Made by a program: the position numbers and the translations under genes
Part shown: in pieces, positions 32,454-42,853 of the stretch
Layout: the number at the start of each line of letters is the position of its first letter
Position numbering within the stretch: position 1 is the first letter of the stretch
The notes under the pieces: model-generated
Seen by the model: only the letters and a program-made list of their open reading frames with translations
What the model was told of the DNA's origin: nothing
The model's database searches: none
Assembly: GCF_900176605.1 (NCBI RefSeq)
Contig: NZ_FXLP01000005.1
Location: forward strand, 799,064 to 863,063
Length of the DNA: 64,000 nucleotides
Direction of reading: 5' to 3'
From: Peptoniphilus vaginalis
GTDB taxonomy: Bacteria; Bacillota; Clostridia; Tissierellales; Peptoniphilaceae

Positions 32454-33090
32454 AATTTTCACAGGAATTATAGAAGAAATTGGCAGCCTATCTGATATTA
32501 AAAGAGAAAGCGACCTCTACAGCTTGAGAGTTTCCTGCAAAAAAGTTTTGGAGGGAACAAATGTGGGCGACTCTATTGCAACTAATGGCGTTTGCCTTAC
32601 AGTAACAGAATTAGGCGATGACTTTTACAAGGCTGATGTAATGGTGGAAACTATAAAGTCCACAACTTTTAAAAATTTAAAAAGAGGCGAAAAGCTAAAT
32701 CTTGAAAGAGCCCTAAGCCCTTCAAAGAGACTTGACGGCCACATAGTACAAGGTCACGTTGATGGGCTTGGAGAAATAATTTCTATCCACAACCATGGAA
32801 ATGAAATTGTCTACAGGATAAAGTTCGACTCCGATAATTTTAAGTACATTGCTCCCAAGGGGTCTATTGCACTTGATGGTATAAGTCTTACTGTCTCAAA
32901 GGTTGGAGAAAAATATTTTGAAGTTTCAATTATTCCAACAACTATTAGGGACACCAATCTTATAAATAAAAAAGTTGGAGATATGATTAATATTGAGACC
33001 GACATAATTGGTCGCTATGTCTACAATTTTGTAAATGCAAAAAGTGAAAGCAAAATTACTGAATCATTTTTACTAGAAAATGGTTTTTAA
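32446..33090 (+). CDS. ribE: Riboflavin synthase alpha chain
   Basis: The protein is about 214 aa and dismutates two 6,7-dimethyl-8-ribityllumazines to riboflavin. Two lumazine-binding barrels repeat: IFTGIIEEIGSL at the start and GHIVQGHVDGLGEI near residue 100, with TNGVCLTV in the first and LDGISLTVSKV in the second. The start is uncertain. GTG 32446 overlaps the ribD stop by 8 bp, but the ribosome site GGAAGG is only one base away; an upstream in-frame ATG at 32422 is also possible. Translation is probably coupled to ribD. Confidence 0.93.
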   Translation: MIKIFTGIIEEIGSLSDIKRESDLYSLRVSCKKVLEGTNVGDSIATNGVCLTVTELGDDFYKADVMVETIKSTTFKNLKRGEKLNLERALSPSKRLDGHIVQGHVDGLGEIISIHNHGNEIVYRIKFDSDNFKYIAPKGSIALDGISLTVSKVGEKYFEVSIIPTTIRDTNLINKKVGDMINIETDIIGRYVYNFVNAKSESKITESFLLENGF

Positions 33091-33105
33091 TTGAGAGGAG
33101 ATAAA

Positions 33106-34317
33106 ATGAAAGTTAATTCTATTGAAGAAGTTGTTGAAGCTCTTAAAAAGGGAGAAATCATTATAGTAACTGACGAACCAGATAGAGAAAACGAAGGTGA
33201 CATGATTCAGGCAGCAGAGTTTGCCACTGGCGAAAGTCTAAACACCATGGCTTCCCTTGCCAAGGGCCTAATCTGTATGCCAATGTCTAGGGCATACGCG
33301 GAAAAATTAAAATTAAATCAAATGGTTGCAGACAACACAGACAACCATGAAACTGCCTTTACAGTTTCCGTTGACCACGTAGACACAACTACTGGGATTT
33401 CAGCTTGGGAGAGAGCCCTAACTGCAAACAAGCTTGCAGAAGATGATGCAAAGCCAGAGGACTTTAGAAGACCTGGTCACATGTTCCCTCTTGTTGCAAA
33501 AAAAGATGGAATCTTTGTAAGACGTGGTCACACTGAAGCAACTGTGGACCTACTTAAGATTGCTGGACTTAAGGAAGTTGGACTTTGCTGTGAAATAATG
33601 CAAGACGATGGTCACATGATGCGTGGTGAAGATTTATTTAAACTTGCCCAAGAGCTTGACATGAAGATTACAACAACTGAAGAGCTACTTCTTTATAGGA
33701 AGAGACACGAAAAAATTGTAGAAAAAGTTGCTGAGGCAAAACTTCCAACAAAGTTTGGAGACTTTAGAGCCCATGCCTACATTGATAAGGTAACTGGCGA
33801 ACACCACATTGCCCTTGTCAAGGGAGAAATTGGCGACGGCATGGACGTCTTAACAAGAGTTCACTCTGAATGTCTAACAGGTGACTGCTTTGGCTCATCA
33901 AGATGCGACTGCGGCAACCAACTTCACCTTGCCATGAATCAAATCGACAAGGAAGGAAGAGGCATCCTCCTCTACATGCGTCAAGAAGGTCGTGGAATTG
34001 GACTTGTAAATAAGATCAAGGCCTATGCCCTTCAAGACCAAGGCATGGATACAGTTGAAGCAAACTTGGCTCTAGGTTTCCCAGAAGACGCAAGAGATTA
34101 TGCAACTGGTGCCCAAATCCTACAAGACCTTGGAGTTAAAGAGTTGCGACTTCTTACAAACAACCCAGACAAGGTTTATTCACTTCAAGAATTTGGCATG
34201 AAGATAAAAAAAAGAGTTCCAATAGAAATCCACTCAACAAAAGACGACGAGTTCTATTTGAGGACTAAGGCAGAAAAGATGAACCACATCTTGTCAGAAT
34301 TTAGTACAAATAAGTAA
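33106..34317 (+). CDS. ribBA: Bifunctional DHBP synthase / GTP cyclohydrolase II
   Basis: The protein has 403 aa and makes both riboflavin precursors. The N-terminal DHBP synthase domain (1-205) shows [28 protein letters not shown] and the metal His in [10 protein letters not shown]. The C-terminal cyclohydrolase domain (about 210-403) has the zinc Cys cluster [18 protein letters not shown] and catalytic [14 protein letters not shown] 33106 follows GAGGAG by five bases. It lies 15 bp after ribE. Confidence 0.96.
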   Translation: MKVNSIEEVVEALKKGEIIIVTDEPDRENEGDMIQAAEFATGESLNTMASLAKGLICMPMSRAYAEKLKLNQMVADNTDNHETAFTVSVDHVDTTTGISAWERALTANKLAEDDAKPEDFRRPGHMFPLVAKKDGIFVRRGHTEATVDLLKIAGLKEVGLCCEIMQDDGHMMRGEDLFKLAQELDMKITTTEELLLYRKRHEKIVEKVAEAKLPTKFGDFRAHAYIDKVTGEHHIALVKGEIGDGMDVLTRVHSECLTGDCFGSSRCDCGNQLHLAMNQIDKEGRGILLYMRQEGRGIGLVNKIKAYALQDQGMDTVEANLALGFPEDARDYATGAQILQDLGVKELRLLTNNPDKVYSLQEFGMKIKKRVPIEIHSTKDDEFYLRTKAEKMNHILSEFSTNK

Positions 34318-34369
34318 GTTAGTAAATTAATTACATTTAATAAAATTTTAAAATAAAATTGGAGGAATT

Positions 34370-34837
34370 ATGAAAGTTTACAGTGCAAATTTACAATCAC
34401 AAGGAAAGAAATATGCAATAGTTTTAGCAAGATTTAACGAGTTTATAGTTTCAAAATTATTAGATGGCTGCCTTGATGGACTTAAAAGACATGGAGTAAC
34501 TGACGAAGAAATTGAAGTAATTTGGGTGCCAGGCTCCTTTGAAATCCCCCTAGCTGCCAAAGCCTTTGCGCAAACAAAAAAATACGACGCAGTTATCGCC
34601 CTAGGCGCAGTTATAAGAGGAGCAACAACTCACTACGAACTTGTATCGGCTGAAGTTGCCAAGGGAATCGCTTCATCTTCACTTGAAACTGGAGTGCCAA
34701 TTATCTTTGGAGTTATCACAACAGAAAATATTGAACAAGCAATTGAAAGAGCAGGCACAAAGGCTGGCAACAAGGGCTTCGATGCTGCAACAGCTGCTAT
34801 TGAAATGGCAAACCTTCTTGGTGAGATCCGTGGATAA
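34370..34837 (+). CDS. ribH: 6,7-dimethyl-8-ribityllumazine synthase
   Basis: The protein has 155 aa, typical of the icosahedral lumazine synthase subunit, and condenses the two precursors made by RibD and RibBA. Motifs: [10 protein letters not shown] (about 19), [27 protein letters not shown] with the phosphate-binding loop and catalytic His, and [22 protein letters not shown] precedes the ATG. Its stop overlaps the start of the HAD gene. Confidence 0.97.
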   Translation: MKVYSANLQSQGKKYAIVLARFNEFIVSKLLDGCLDGLKRHGVTDEEIEVIWVPGSFEIPLAAKAFAQTKKYDAVIALGAVIRGATTHYELVSAEVAKGIASSSLETGVPIIFGVITTENIEQAIERAGTKAGNKGFDAATAAIEMANLLGEIRG

Positions 34838-35501
34838 GAATTATATAAGAGGGGAACTTAAAAATATCAAAAGCATAATTTTTGACTTTGACGGAACCCT
34901 TCACAACACAATAAAAGTTTACTACCCTGCCTTCTCTGAGGGAGTCAAAATTTTAAAGGACCATGGATATGCCAAGGACTTTGAACTTTCTGAAGACAAT
35001 GTAAAAAGATTTTTAGGAGAAAGGCCAAACTTTGCCTACGACCTTTTAGCACCTAGTGCTGACCATGACTTTAAGAAAAAAGTCATGACTCTTGTTGGTC
35101 AAAAGATGGATGAAAATATAAAAAACAGGGTTGGCAAGCTCTATGATGGAACAGAAGAAGTCTTGCAAAAACTTTCAAAGTCCTATGACCTCTACATCCT
35201 TTCCAACTGTCGTGAGTCCTACCTGGACCAAGCCCTTGATATCTATGGAATAAAAAAATATTTCAAAAAATACTACGCAGCAGAAACTTTTGACTTCATC
35301 CCTAAGGACGAAATCATTAAGCAGGAAAGAAAAAATATTAGAGAAGAAATTATCTTTGTTGGCGACAGACACCACGACATGGAGGCAGCCCGCAAAAATA
35401 ATTTGAGGAGCATCTTCTGCACCTACGGCTTCGGACCAGAAGAAGGCAAAGATGCAACTTATAAAATTGACTCCATAAAAGAAATTTTAGAAATCCTATA
35501 A
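34830..35501 (+). CDS. HAD-family hydrolase, possibly the riboflavin-pathway phosphatase
   Basis: The protein is about 223 aa from GTG 34830 (GGTGAG four bases upstream); GTG 34821 is an alternative, and any longer reading lies inside ribH. HAD motif I is [12 protein letters not shown], motif II is LYILSNCRE, the motif III Lys is in [11 protein letters not shown], and motif IV is [14 protein letters not shown]. The cap domain lies at about 30-100. The last place in the riboflavin operon, overlapping ribH, fits the phosphatase that removes phosphate from ArPP before RibH acts, a step done by HAD enzymes in Bacillus and E. coli. That role is inference. Confidence 0.8.
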   Translation: MDKNYIRGELKNIKSIIFDFDGTLHNTIKVYYPAFSEGVKILKDHGYAKDFELSEDNVKRFLGERPNFAYDLLAPSADHDFKKKVMTLVGQKMDENIKNRVGKLYDGTEEVLQKLSKSYDLYILSNCRESYLDQALDIYGIKKYFKKYYAAETFDFIPKDEIIKQERKNIREEIIFVGDRHHDMEAARKNNLRSIFCTYGFGPEEGKDATYKIDSIKEILEIL

Positions 35502-35551
35502 TTCATTAAAAATAAAAATATACCATAAAAGAAAATCGAAATTAAAATTTT

Positions 35552-35583
35552 AAAAGGCAGCCCATTTTAGAGCTGCCTTTTAT
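35552..35583. terminator. Bidirectional terminator between the rib operon and the large surface protein
   Basis: AAAAGGCAGC (35553-35561) pairs with GCTGCCTTTT (35572-35581), with A and T runs on both sides. Confidence 0.85.
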
Positions 35584-35624
35584 CTTTAATTAATATCTTC
35601 TTATAAAATAAACTACTAAATAAT

Positions 35625-38600
35625 TTATTTTTCTTCTCCGTAAGGTGGAATAGGAAAAGTAAATCTCTTCCCATTTAACCTAATCCATTTTTCGTGCTTT
35701 CCATCAGAAAGTCTTTTATAGTCATGGCCATTCATGGCTTCAACTACTGGTCCATATGCCCAGTGACTATCATCCATATCAATCATAGGTGCAAGCTCTT
35801 GTGCATGAGCTTTTGCAAAATCTAAATCTGCATACCTATTCAAAATTCTGTTTGTTGAACTTACCACTTCTGCTCTTGTTATATTCTTTTCAGGTTTAAA
35901 GGTACCATCTGGATATCCACTTATCCATCCCTTATCCTCAGCTGAAGAAATAAATTTATATGCCCAATAATTTTCCTTAACATCAGAGAATTTTAGCCTT
36001 GCTTCTTCTGACAAATTATCAAATCTTGAAGCAATTGAAGCAAACTCTGCTCTTGTTATTGGAGCATTTGCTTTAAATGTTCCATCTGGATAACCAGAAA
36101 CTAATTTCTTTTCACTCATAAATGTTACAGCGTAAGCATACCAGTCATTTTCTTTAATGTCTTTATAAGGCATAATATATTTTCTGCCCTTTTCTGGTCT
36201 TTCCTTTAACAATCTCGCAAACATCATAGTTACTTCTGCCCTAGTCATTGCTTTATCAGGTTCAAAAGTTTTGTCCGGATAACCCTTCATATAAGCGTAA
36301 TGGTCATTAATATTTAGGATTGGTTCTCCTATTTTTTCATGATGATAATAATATTTATGCTCAGGTTTTGCTTCAGGCTTTGGTGAAGGTTTAACTTGAT
36401 TTTTTACAAGTATTGTATATTGGATTGTTTTATTATCCCTTTGATCTTTAATTAAAAAGTCTTTTCCATCTTCAGTTTGTTCTCCAGTCCATTTATAATT
36501 ATAAACTTCTTTTTTACCAGATTGTGAAGTAGCTTTACCTTTAAAATTACCATGAACCTTTCCTACAACAGTTAACTTACTTCCATCAGATACATTATCA
36601 TTCACTTTAATTTTTGGAACTTTTAAATCTAAGGTATCTGGGACGCTTGTTACATCAGTATATAAATTAGAAAACTTAGTGTAATTTGCATTTTTCAAAG
36701 TCATTTTAACAATGATTTTATTTTTATCACGCTTAACATCACCATTTTTTATTTCAAATAATTTATTATCTGTTAATGTCACTTTTAAATCAGCAGGAAT
36801 TTCTAAACCTTTAGGAATTTCTAGAGTAGCTGTAAATTCACTTTTTATATCTTTTGTTTTTATAGCGTCAGAATCTCCTGCATAACTGTCTTTTAGATAT
36901 TTTATTTGGTTTTTAATACTGCTTACATTAAGTCTACCAGTATATTCGAGAACATCCCCAGCCTTAACTTCATGTAAGGCATCATGTTCAGTATCTTCAC
37001 CTATTAAAATATCTCCACCTAAAGTAAGTTCTTGTGGAAGATTAACTGTAAGATTAATTGAGTCATTATCATCTTCACTTTGAGTGAAGTCTTTTCCGTC
37101 TGGTGTTTGTTTTCCAGTCCATTTATAATTAAATACTTTTGTTTTTAAATCTTTTGTTGCAACTCCTGTAAATGTGCCTGTTACTTTCCCATTTACTGTT
37201 AAATTACCTTTAGCTGTATCTTTTACTTTAATATTTGAAATTTCTAAATCTAATGTATCTAAAACACTTGTTACATCTGTATATAAATCAATAAATTTAG
37301 TATAGTCTTTTTTAAGTGTCATTTTAACAGTGATTTTATTCCCATTAGCTTCTGTGCTTTCAACTTTAAAAAGATTATTTTCAGTTAATGTTGCTTTTAA
37401 ATCTTTTGGTAATTCTAAGCCCTCTGGAATTGTAAGCTCTGCTATAAATTCACTTTTAACATCTTTAGTTGTTATTTCATTTGAAGTATTATTGTTGTTT
37501 TTATCAAAATCATCTTTTAAAGATTTTATTTGATTTTTAATTGAAGAAACATCAAGTTTTCCGTCAAATGTTAAAAAGTCCTCTTTATCTACTGGATAAA
37601 TACTATCATGTTCTGTGTTATATTCTTCTTCTCCTTTTTTAACAAGTAAATCGCCACCAAGAGTTAATTGAGTTGGTTTTGATACCATTATTGTATATTG
37701 GATAGAAGAGTCATCTTTTGCTTCTGAATCTTTTCCCTCTATTGATTGGTTTCCAGTCCACTTAAAGTCGAATTTTTTAATTGTATCGCCATCTTTTGCT
37801 ACTGCAGAAAAATCACCTTTAACTTCTCCTCTAATCGTGAATTTTTCGCCGTCTTTTACTTTATCAAAATCTTTTAATTTTAGCCCACTAACTGTTACTG
37901 AAAGTGTATTATCTTTACCACCTGTTGAAAAGACTGCATCTTTTAATTTCTTATAATCAGTCATTCCGTCTTTAAGTTTAAATGTTACAGTTATTTTTTG
38001 TCCATTTAATTTTTTATCAATAACTTCAAAACAATCTCCAAGTCCTTTAGCTTCTACTTGTAATTTTTTAGGAGCTTCTACTTCTTTAGGTAAAGTTAAA
38101 GTAGCAGTAAAAGTTGATTTTGCTCCAGTTAAGGAAATTTTATCAAAATCTTTTTCTTCTTTTTTATTAAATATTTCTTCAATTGCTTTCATTTTATCTT
38201 TTATAGAAGAAACATTTACTTCACCTGTTAAAGCAAATTCTTTATTTTCAGAAATGATTTTTATATCTTTGCTTGTTTCTTTGCTGTCCGACCAAATGTC
38301 AGAGTCTATTGGTTCTTGTGAAGAAATTTTATTTTCATTAGGAATATTCGGATCATCTTTCCAAATTAAATAATAAGTTGTGTCTTTAGTTATTTGTGGA
38401 TTTTCACCTGAAGTATTAAAGATAAAATTCTTATGATCATCAAATCTTATTGTTTTTCCACCAGCTTCTGCACTATTTGAAAAATAATTCTGATTTGAAA
38501 TCACAAAACCTGCTTTTGTTGCATCTTTATCTGGTTTTAAATTGTTATGGTCAAATGTTCCCAGTAAATCAAATAATTTATCATTATATTTTGCAGTTTT

Positions 38601-40796
38601 CTTAAGTACTGCAACTTCGCCACCATTTGCATCTTTTTCTATAGTAAAGACATCTGTATTTTTCTTAAAGATTGAATTTTCACTAAATGTTCCGCCATTT
38701 GCTGAAAAAGAAACTTTATATTCATTATCAGTGTATTTTGCGTATAAATCTATTTGATTTTGACCTTCAGCAAAGTCTATTTTTTCTTTTGCATTATAAA
38801 CTTTTCCGCTTCCGTTAGGAGTTATTGTCCAGCCTATAAATTTTTTGCCTTCTACTATAAAATCAGCTTTTTCTTTTAAGATATCATCAAAAGATAAAAC
38901 TTCTATATCTTTTGCATCTTTACCTACAGAAGATATATAGTCTTTACCTGCTCCATTGTGATAGATAACTGTTTTTCTTTCCCATTTTGCGTAAACTTCT
39001 GTGTCAGCAGTTAGTTTTTCATTCCAATCAAATGCTTTTTCTTCCCCGGAAGCTGTCTTGTAGTACCATCCTAAAAATTTAACCCCATTTTTATCTGTTG
39101 GATCACCAGGATTTACATTTCCTACAACATCATCAAGTTTATAACCTCTTATTGTCTTAAATTCTTTATCTACATTAGTATTATCAGCAAAACTTGCATC
39201 AGCATTATTTAATTTAAAAGTTACTTTAGCTCCTGGTACAAAAACGTGTTTTTTATTGTCCTTTGATGGTTTAGCTACTGTATAAGTATATTCTTGACCA
39301 TTTTTATTTATTGGTTTTAATTCATTTATATTACTGTCTTTAAGAGTAAAATAAGATAAATATTCATCTCCATTTTCTTTACCATTTGTTGGAGTTGTAA
39401 CATTATAATTATAAGTAGAATCATAGGCTAATAGATATGAGCCACCTGTTACTACATAAGTGCTGTTAGTGTTTCTATTTGCCCCACCACAATCAGCATC
39501 TCTATTTTTTGCATCTGTATTTACTACAGAATTTCCTTTGAAAGTTAAATAACAAGGTCCATCTGTTCTTCCCGTTCCATAAGAAGGTGTCCATTTCATA
39601 TTTGTGGTTTCAAAAGTTGAATTTTCAAAAATAACTTCTCCTGGACTATAGTTAATATTAAGTCCACCATCAGTACTGTTTTTTATTATAAATTTTGAAT
39701 CTTTAACGACTAATTTTTCTGAAACTGTAACTCTTGAGCCATCTGCTGTAACTGTCGAATTATTTTTTATTTCTGATGGTCCAAAGAGTCCAAATGAATT
39801 CTTATATCCTGAAACTCCTTTTGCTTTATATACATAAAATTCAGAATTATCTAAATGAAGTCCCCCTTTAAATGTTCCATCTGTTTGTTTATCTGGATTA
39901 AAATAATACCATACATCTTTAGTTGTAAGAGAAGCATCTTTCATATAAAGTCCTGAATATTGTTCACTTGAGCCAAGTTTACCTTCAACATAAACGCTAC
40001 AGCCAATAAACCAAGAATCAGAAGAATAAGAAAATCCACTGCCTGTTTGTTCTTTTGCAGAAATTTTTAACTTATCTTTAGATGTACCATTGATTTTTGC
40101 TCCGTCAGCCAAACTAAAAGCAGTTTCATTTTTATCTAAAACATAATTTCCGTCATTTATCTCTGCATCTTTTTTAACATTAATAGCGGTAGCATAGTCT
40201 GTCATTGTTAATGTTTTTCCATCAGCTACAGTTAAATGACTTCCTTCTGAAAGGTCAATACCCGTTCCACTGCCTTGCATAGTTACATCATTAATAAATT
40301 TTAAAGTTACTTGTTTATCAACTGTTATATTTGTTTCAGAAAGACTTACAACATTAAGTGTATCCCCGTCTTTAGCCTTTTCAATTGCCTTAGCGAAAGT
40401 TTTAAACGGTTTTTCTTTTGTACCGTCATTATCATCATTACCATTTTTACTATCAAGATAAATCTCAGATAAGTTTTTAGATTCACTTTCAGTTGAAGCT
40501 TCTCTATTTTGAGAAAGCTCCTTACTATTTCCTAGATTTTTAATATTATTAAACTTCTCATCTTCAATAGATATTTTTTCATTTTTAAAATCACTTTTCT
40601 CTTTAGTTTCATTTTCCTGTTTTACATCTTGATTACTAATATTAAGGTCTGATTCCTTATCTTCTTTTTTCTCTTTCTCTAACTCTAAATCAGCTTGTGA
40701 AGCACTAGAATCTGCATATACTATTTGCACAGATGGACACACAATCTCAACAACCATTAGTAATGCCAAGAGTAATGATATTATCTTTCTTCTCAT
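35625..40796 (-). CDS. Large SLH-anchored repeat surface protein (1723 aa)
   Basis: A signal peptide (MRRKIISLLLALLMVVEIVC, cut near YADSS) leads a charged low-complexity stretch (about 30-108). Next come a right-handed beta-helix region (about 109-465, opening YLDSKNGNDDNDGTKEKPF with many Asn/Thr turns), InlB-type beta-repeats (about 519-810, with GWYYKTASGEE and VYAKWERK), and three long repeats of about 205-215 residues (near 849, 1062 and 1270) with the shared phrase VSSIKNQIK and a motif YKWTGEQT/FNYKWTGKQ. Three SLH modules (about 1495-1652; FEPDKAMTRAEVTMMFARL) and a short tail end the protein. It should be an exported adhesin or S-layer-associated protein held by SLH-polymer binding. 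Ligand is unknown. The gene is monocistronic. Confidence 0.9.
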   Translation of the reverse strand: MRRKIISLLLALLMVVEIVCPSVQIVYADSSASQADLELEKEKKEDKESDLNISNQDVKQENETKEKSDFKNEKISIEDEKFNNIKNLGNSKELSQNREASTESESKNLSEIYLDSKNGNDDNDGTKEKPFKTFAKAIEKAKDGDTLNVVSLSETNITVDKQVTLKFINDVTMQGSGTGIDLSEGSHLTVADGKTLTMTDYATAINVKKDAEINDGNYVLDKNETAFSLADGAKINGTSKDKLKISAKEQTGSGFSYSSDSWFIGCSVYVEGKLGSSEQYSGLYMKDASLTTKDVWYYFNPDKQTDGTFKGGLHLDNSEFYVYKAKGVSGYKNSFGLFGPSEIKNNSTVTADGSRVTVSEKLVVKDSKFIIKNSTDGGLNINYSPGEVIFENSTFETTNMKWTPSYGTGRTDGPCYLTFKGNSVVNTDAKNRDADCGGANRNTNSTYVVTGGSYLLAYDSTYNYNVTTPTNGKENGDEYLSYFTLKDSNINELKPINKNGQEYTYTVAKPSKDNKKHVFVPGAKVTFKLNNADASFADNTNVDKEFKTIRGYKLDDVVGNVNPGDPTDKNGVKFLGWYYKTASGEEKAFDWNEKLTADTEVYAKWERKTVIYHNGAGKDYISSVGKDAKDIEVLSFDDILKEKADFIVEGKKFIGWTITPNGSGKVYNAKEKIDFAEGQNQIDLYAKYTDNEYKVSFSANGGTFSENSIFKKNTDVFTIEKDANGGEVAVLKKTAKYNDKLFDLLGTFDHNNLKPDKDATKAGFVISNQNYFSNSAEAGGKTIRFDDHKNFIFNTSGENPQITKDTTYYLIWKDDPNIPNENKISSQEPIDSDIWSDSKETSKDIKIISENKEFALTGEVNVSSIKDKMKAIEEIFNKKEEKDFDKISLTGAKSTFTATLTLPKEVEAPKKLQVEAKGLGDCFEVIDKKLNGQKITVTFKLKDGMTDYKKLKDAVFSTGGKDNTLSVTVSGLKLKDFDKVKDGEKFTIRGEVKGDFSAVAKDGDTIKKFDFKWTGNQSIEGKDSEAKDDSSIQYTIMVSKPTQLTLGGDLLVKKGEEEYNTEHDSIYPVDKEDFLTFDGKLDVSSIKNQIKSLKDDFDKNNNNTSNEITTKDVKSEFIAELTIPEGLELPKDLKATLTENNLFKVESTEANGNKITVKMTLKKDYTKFIDLYTDVTSVLDTLDLEISNIKVKDTAKGNLTVNGKVTGTFTGVATKDLKTKVFNYKWTGKQTPDGKDFTQSEDDNDSINLTVNLPQELTLGGDILIGEDTEHDALHEVKAGDVLEYTGRLNVSSIKNQIKYLKDSYAGDSDAIKTKDIKSEFTATLEIPKGLEIPADLKVTLTDNKLFEIKNGDVKRDKNKIIVKMTLKNANYTKFSNLYTDVTSVPDTLDLKVPKIKVNDNVSDGSKLTVVGKVHGNFKGKATSQSGKKEVYNYKWTGEQTEDGKDFLIKDQRDNKTIQYTILVKNQVKPSPKPEAKPEHKYYYHHEKIGEPILNINDHYAYMKGYPDKTFEPDKAMTRAEVTMMFARLLKERPEKGRKYIMPYKDIKENDWYAYAVTFMSEKKLVSGYPDGTFKANAPITRAEFASIASRFDNLSEEARLKFSDVKENYWAYKFISSAEDKGWISGYPDGTFKPEKNITRAEVVSSTNRILNRYADLDFAKAHAQELAPMIDMDDSHWAYGPVVEAMNGHDYKRLSDGKHEKWIRLNGKRFTFPIPPYGEEK

Positions 40797-41185
40797 AATT
40801 CCTCCTAATTTAAATTATAATAAACACAATATTTTCTAAAACTATAAAAGCCTTCCCTACTTACACCATTGTCCTTATATTAATCCCAATGAATGTATAT
40901 AATATGTAAGCTTAAACATTTTTAGATTCCATTAATCCATATTGTTTTTATTAACGCCACTCCTATTAAATCCTCCCAATGCGTATAATATGTTAGGACA
41001 TATATACTACTAATAATAATTATTATGATAATAGAAGAATTATTAAAATTCAATTAATTTTTTCAGAGTAAAAGGACATAAGCCTTCTTAATATTTTGCT
41101 GTATATAATTATCGGGAGGCTTAATTAAATAATAACTCTTTCTTATAATTATATTGCCCTTGCTTTAACAAAGTGGCTGATAAAA
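40797..41185. other. Gene-free AT-rich interval
   Basis: This stretch upstream of the large surface-protein gene holds its ribosome site and a TATAAT (40819-40814, minus). Two similar plus-strand pieces, CCCAATGAATGTATATAATATGT near 40887 (given here only in outline) and CCCAATGCGTATAATATG near 40977, are followed in the second case by TTAGGACATA and a very short ORF starting MIIEELLKFN at 41030. They resemble the start of the type I toxin modules but are not intact. I see no gene. Confidence 0.4.
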
Positions 41186-41187
41186 AA

Positions 41188-41207
41188 AAGAAGGCCTAAG
41201 CCTTCTT
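41188..41207 (-). terminator. Intrinsic terminator of the thlA-crt-hbd operon
   Basis: AAGAAGGC-CTAA-GCCTTCTT is a perfect 8-bp stem, with an A run at 41182-41189 giving a U tract on the minus strand. Confidence 0.88.
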
Positions 41208-41221
41208 TAAAGTTTAAATAA

Positions 41222-42058
41222 TTAATATTTGTAAAATCCTTCGCCAGTTTTTCTTCCAAGTAGTCCAGCCCTAACCATCTTCTTAAGAAGTGTGTGAGGT
41301 CTGTATTTTGGATCGCCGAATTCATTGTAAAGAACTTCCATGATTGCAAGAACAACATCAAGTCCTACAAGGTCTCCTAGAGCAAGAGGTCCCATTGGAT
41401 GGTTTGCGCCAAGTTGCATTGCTGTGTCAATATCTTCAACTGATGCAATACCTTCTGCGTAAATACCAATTGCTTCGTTAATCATTGGAATTAAAATTCT
41501 ATTTACAACGAAACCAGGAGCTTCGTCAACTTCTACTGGAGTCTTGCCGATTTCCTTAGAAAGTTCGATAATCATATCCTTAACTTTAGGATCAGTTTTC
41601 TTTCCAGAAATTACTTCAACAAGTTTCATTGCTGGAACTGGGTTGAAGAAGTGCATGCCAATTACTTTTTCAGGTCTTTTTGTAGCTGCGCCAATGTCAG
41701 TTATTGAAAGAGATGAAGTATTTGATGCGAGAACAGTTTTTGCGTCGCATTTTTCACATAATTCTGTAAATATAGCTTTTTTAATTTTTGGATTTTCTGT
41801 GGCTGCTTCAATGATAAGGTCACAGTCAACAAGGTCTTCAATATCACTTGAATATTTAAGATTTGCTAGAGCCTTATCCATTTCTTCCTTTGTCATTCTT
41901 TCTTTAGAAACATTTTTTTCGTAACCCTTTATGATTTTGCTTTCAGCATTCTTTAATGCTTCTGCTGCAATGTCTCTAACTATTACTTCATGATGAGTTG
42001 CAAGTACTTGAGCAATACCTGCTCCCATAGTACCTGATCCAATTACTGCTATTTTCAT
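41222..42058 (-). CDS. hbd: 3-hydroxybutyryl-CoA dehydrogenase
   Basis: Cytoplasmic enzyme of 278 aa reducing acetoacetyl-CoA to 3-hydroxybutyryl-CoA. The Rossmann loop is [14 protein letters not shown] (residues 5-18). Also seen are [10 protein letters not shown], the catalytic His region [17 protein letters not shown], and the C-terminal [22 protein letters not shown] and [10 protein letters not shown]. Length matches clostridial Hbd. It is the last gene of thlA-crt-hbd, 13 bp after crt. Together they convert acetyl-CoA to crotonyl-CoA; bcd and etf genes are not in the window. Confidence 0.95.
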   Translation of the reverse strand: MKIAVIGSGTMGAGIAQVLATHHEVIVRDIAAEALKNAESKIIKGYEKNVSKERMTKEEMDKALANLKYSSDIEDLVDCDLIIEAATENPKIKKAIFTELCEKCDAKTVLASNTSSLSITDIGAATKRPEKVIGMHFFNPVPAMKLVEVISGKKTDPKVKDMIIELSKEIGKTPVEVDEAPGFVVNRILIPMINEAIGIYAEGIASVEDIDTAMQLGANHPMGPLALGDLVGLDVVLAIMEVLYNEFGDPKYRPHTLLKKMVRAGLLGRKTGEGFYKY

Positions 42059-42071
42059 TGTTATCCCTCTT

Positions 42072-42848
42072 TTATTCCCCTGTAAATTCTGATTTTCTCT
42101 TATTTAAAAATGCATCCATGCCTTCTTTTTGGTCATTAGTTGCAAAACATAGGCCAAAGTGAGTTTTTTCAATTTGCATAGCTGTATCAATGTCTGTTTG
42201 TGATCCGTTGATAATTGATTGCTTAGCGTATTCAACAGCCTTAGGAGCGTGAGATGCAATTTTATTTGCCATTTCAACAGCCTTATCTATAAGTTCTTCT
42301 GGTTCGTAAACATGGTTTACAAGTCCAATTTGGTAAGCCTTGTCTGCACCAATCATTTCTGTTGTATAGATAAGTTCCTTTGCGTATCCTGGTCCAATTA
42401 CTCTAGAAAGTCTTTGTGTTCCACCAAAGCCTGGTGTAATTCCAAGACCAACTTCTGGTTGACCAAATTTTGCCTTTGTAGATGCTAGTCTTATGTCACA
42501 AGCTATGGCAATTTCACATCCACCACCAAGGGCAAAACCATTAACTGCTGCAATAACTGGTGTTCTACATTTTTCAATTTCCATAAAAGTATCCATACCA
42601 AGTTTTGCAAAGTCATAAGCTTCACTGGCTGTGAAGTTTGCCATTTCTGCAATATCGGCACCAGCAACAAAGGATTTACCTGCACCTGTTATTATGATGC
42701 ATCTTACATCTTCTCCAACATTTGAGAAGAAGTGGTGAATTTCTTTTAACATAGCAGAGTTAAGAGCGTTTAGGCTCTTTTCTCTACTAAGTGTTATAAG
42801 AACAACTCCATTAGGTTTCTCTTCTGCTATTAGATATTTATAGTCCAT
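42072..42848 (-). CDS. crt: Crotonase / short-chain enoyl-CoA hydratase
   Basis: The protein has 258 aa and dehydrates 3-hydroxybutyryl-CoA to crotonyl-CoA. Crotonase-fold marks: the CoA oxyanion hole [11 protein letters not shown] and [20 protein letters not shown], catalytic Glu in [20 protein letters not shown] with Glu of the oxyanion region, and the C-terminal helix with [11 protein letters not shown]. It lies between thlA (5 bp gap) and hbd. The combination indicates butyrate-type fermentation. Confidence 0.94.
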   Translation of the reverse strand: MDYKYLIAEEKPNGVVLITLSREKSLNALNSAMLKEIHHFFSNVGEDVRCIIITGAGKSFVAGADIAEMANFTASEAYDFAKLGMDTFMEIEKCRTPVIAAVNGFALGGGCEIAIACDIRLASTKAKFGQPEVGLGITPGFGGTQRLSRVIGPGYAKELIYTTEMIGADKAYQIGLVNHVYEPEELIDKAVEMANKIASHAPKAVEYAKQSIINGSQTDIDTAMQIEKTHFGLCFATNDQKEGMDAFLNKRKSEFTGE

Positions 42849-42853
42849 CTAGA

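Noticed and set aside
34641..34829. N-terminal extension of the HAD protein inside ribH
   Set aside because: The extra 63 residues (Leu/Gln-rich) are the shifted reading of ribH and precede the HAD motif without any family match.
37330..37533. Plus-strand ORFs inside the large surface-protein gene (also 38542-38757)
   Set aside because: They are antisense shadows of a long, clearly coding minus-strand frame and have no ribosome sites.
41149..41361. Minus-strand ORF of 70 aa overlapping the start of the hbd-terminator region
   Set aside because: It overlaps hbd and its terminator in another frame, has no ribosome site and an unlikely composition.
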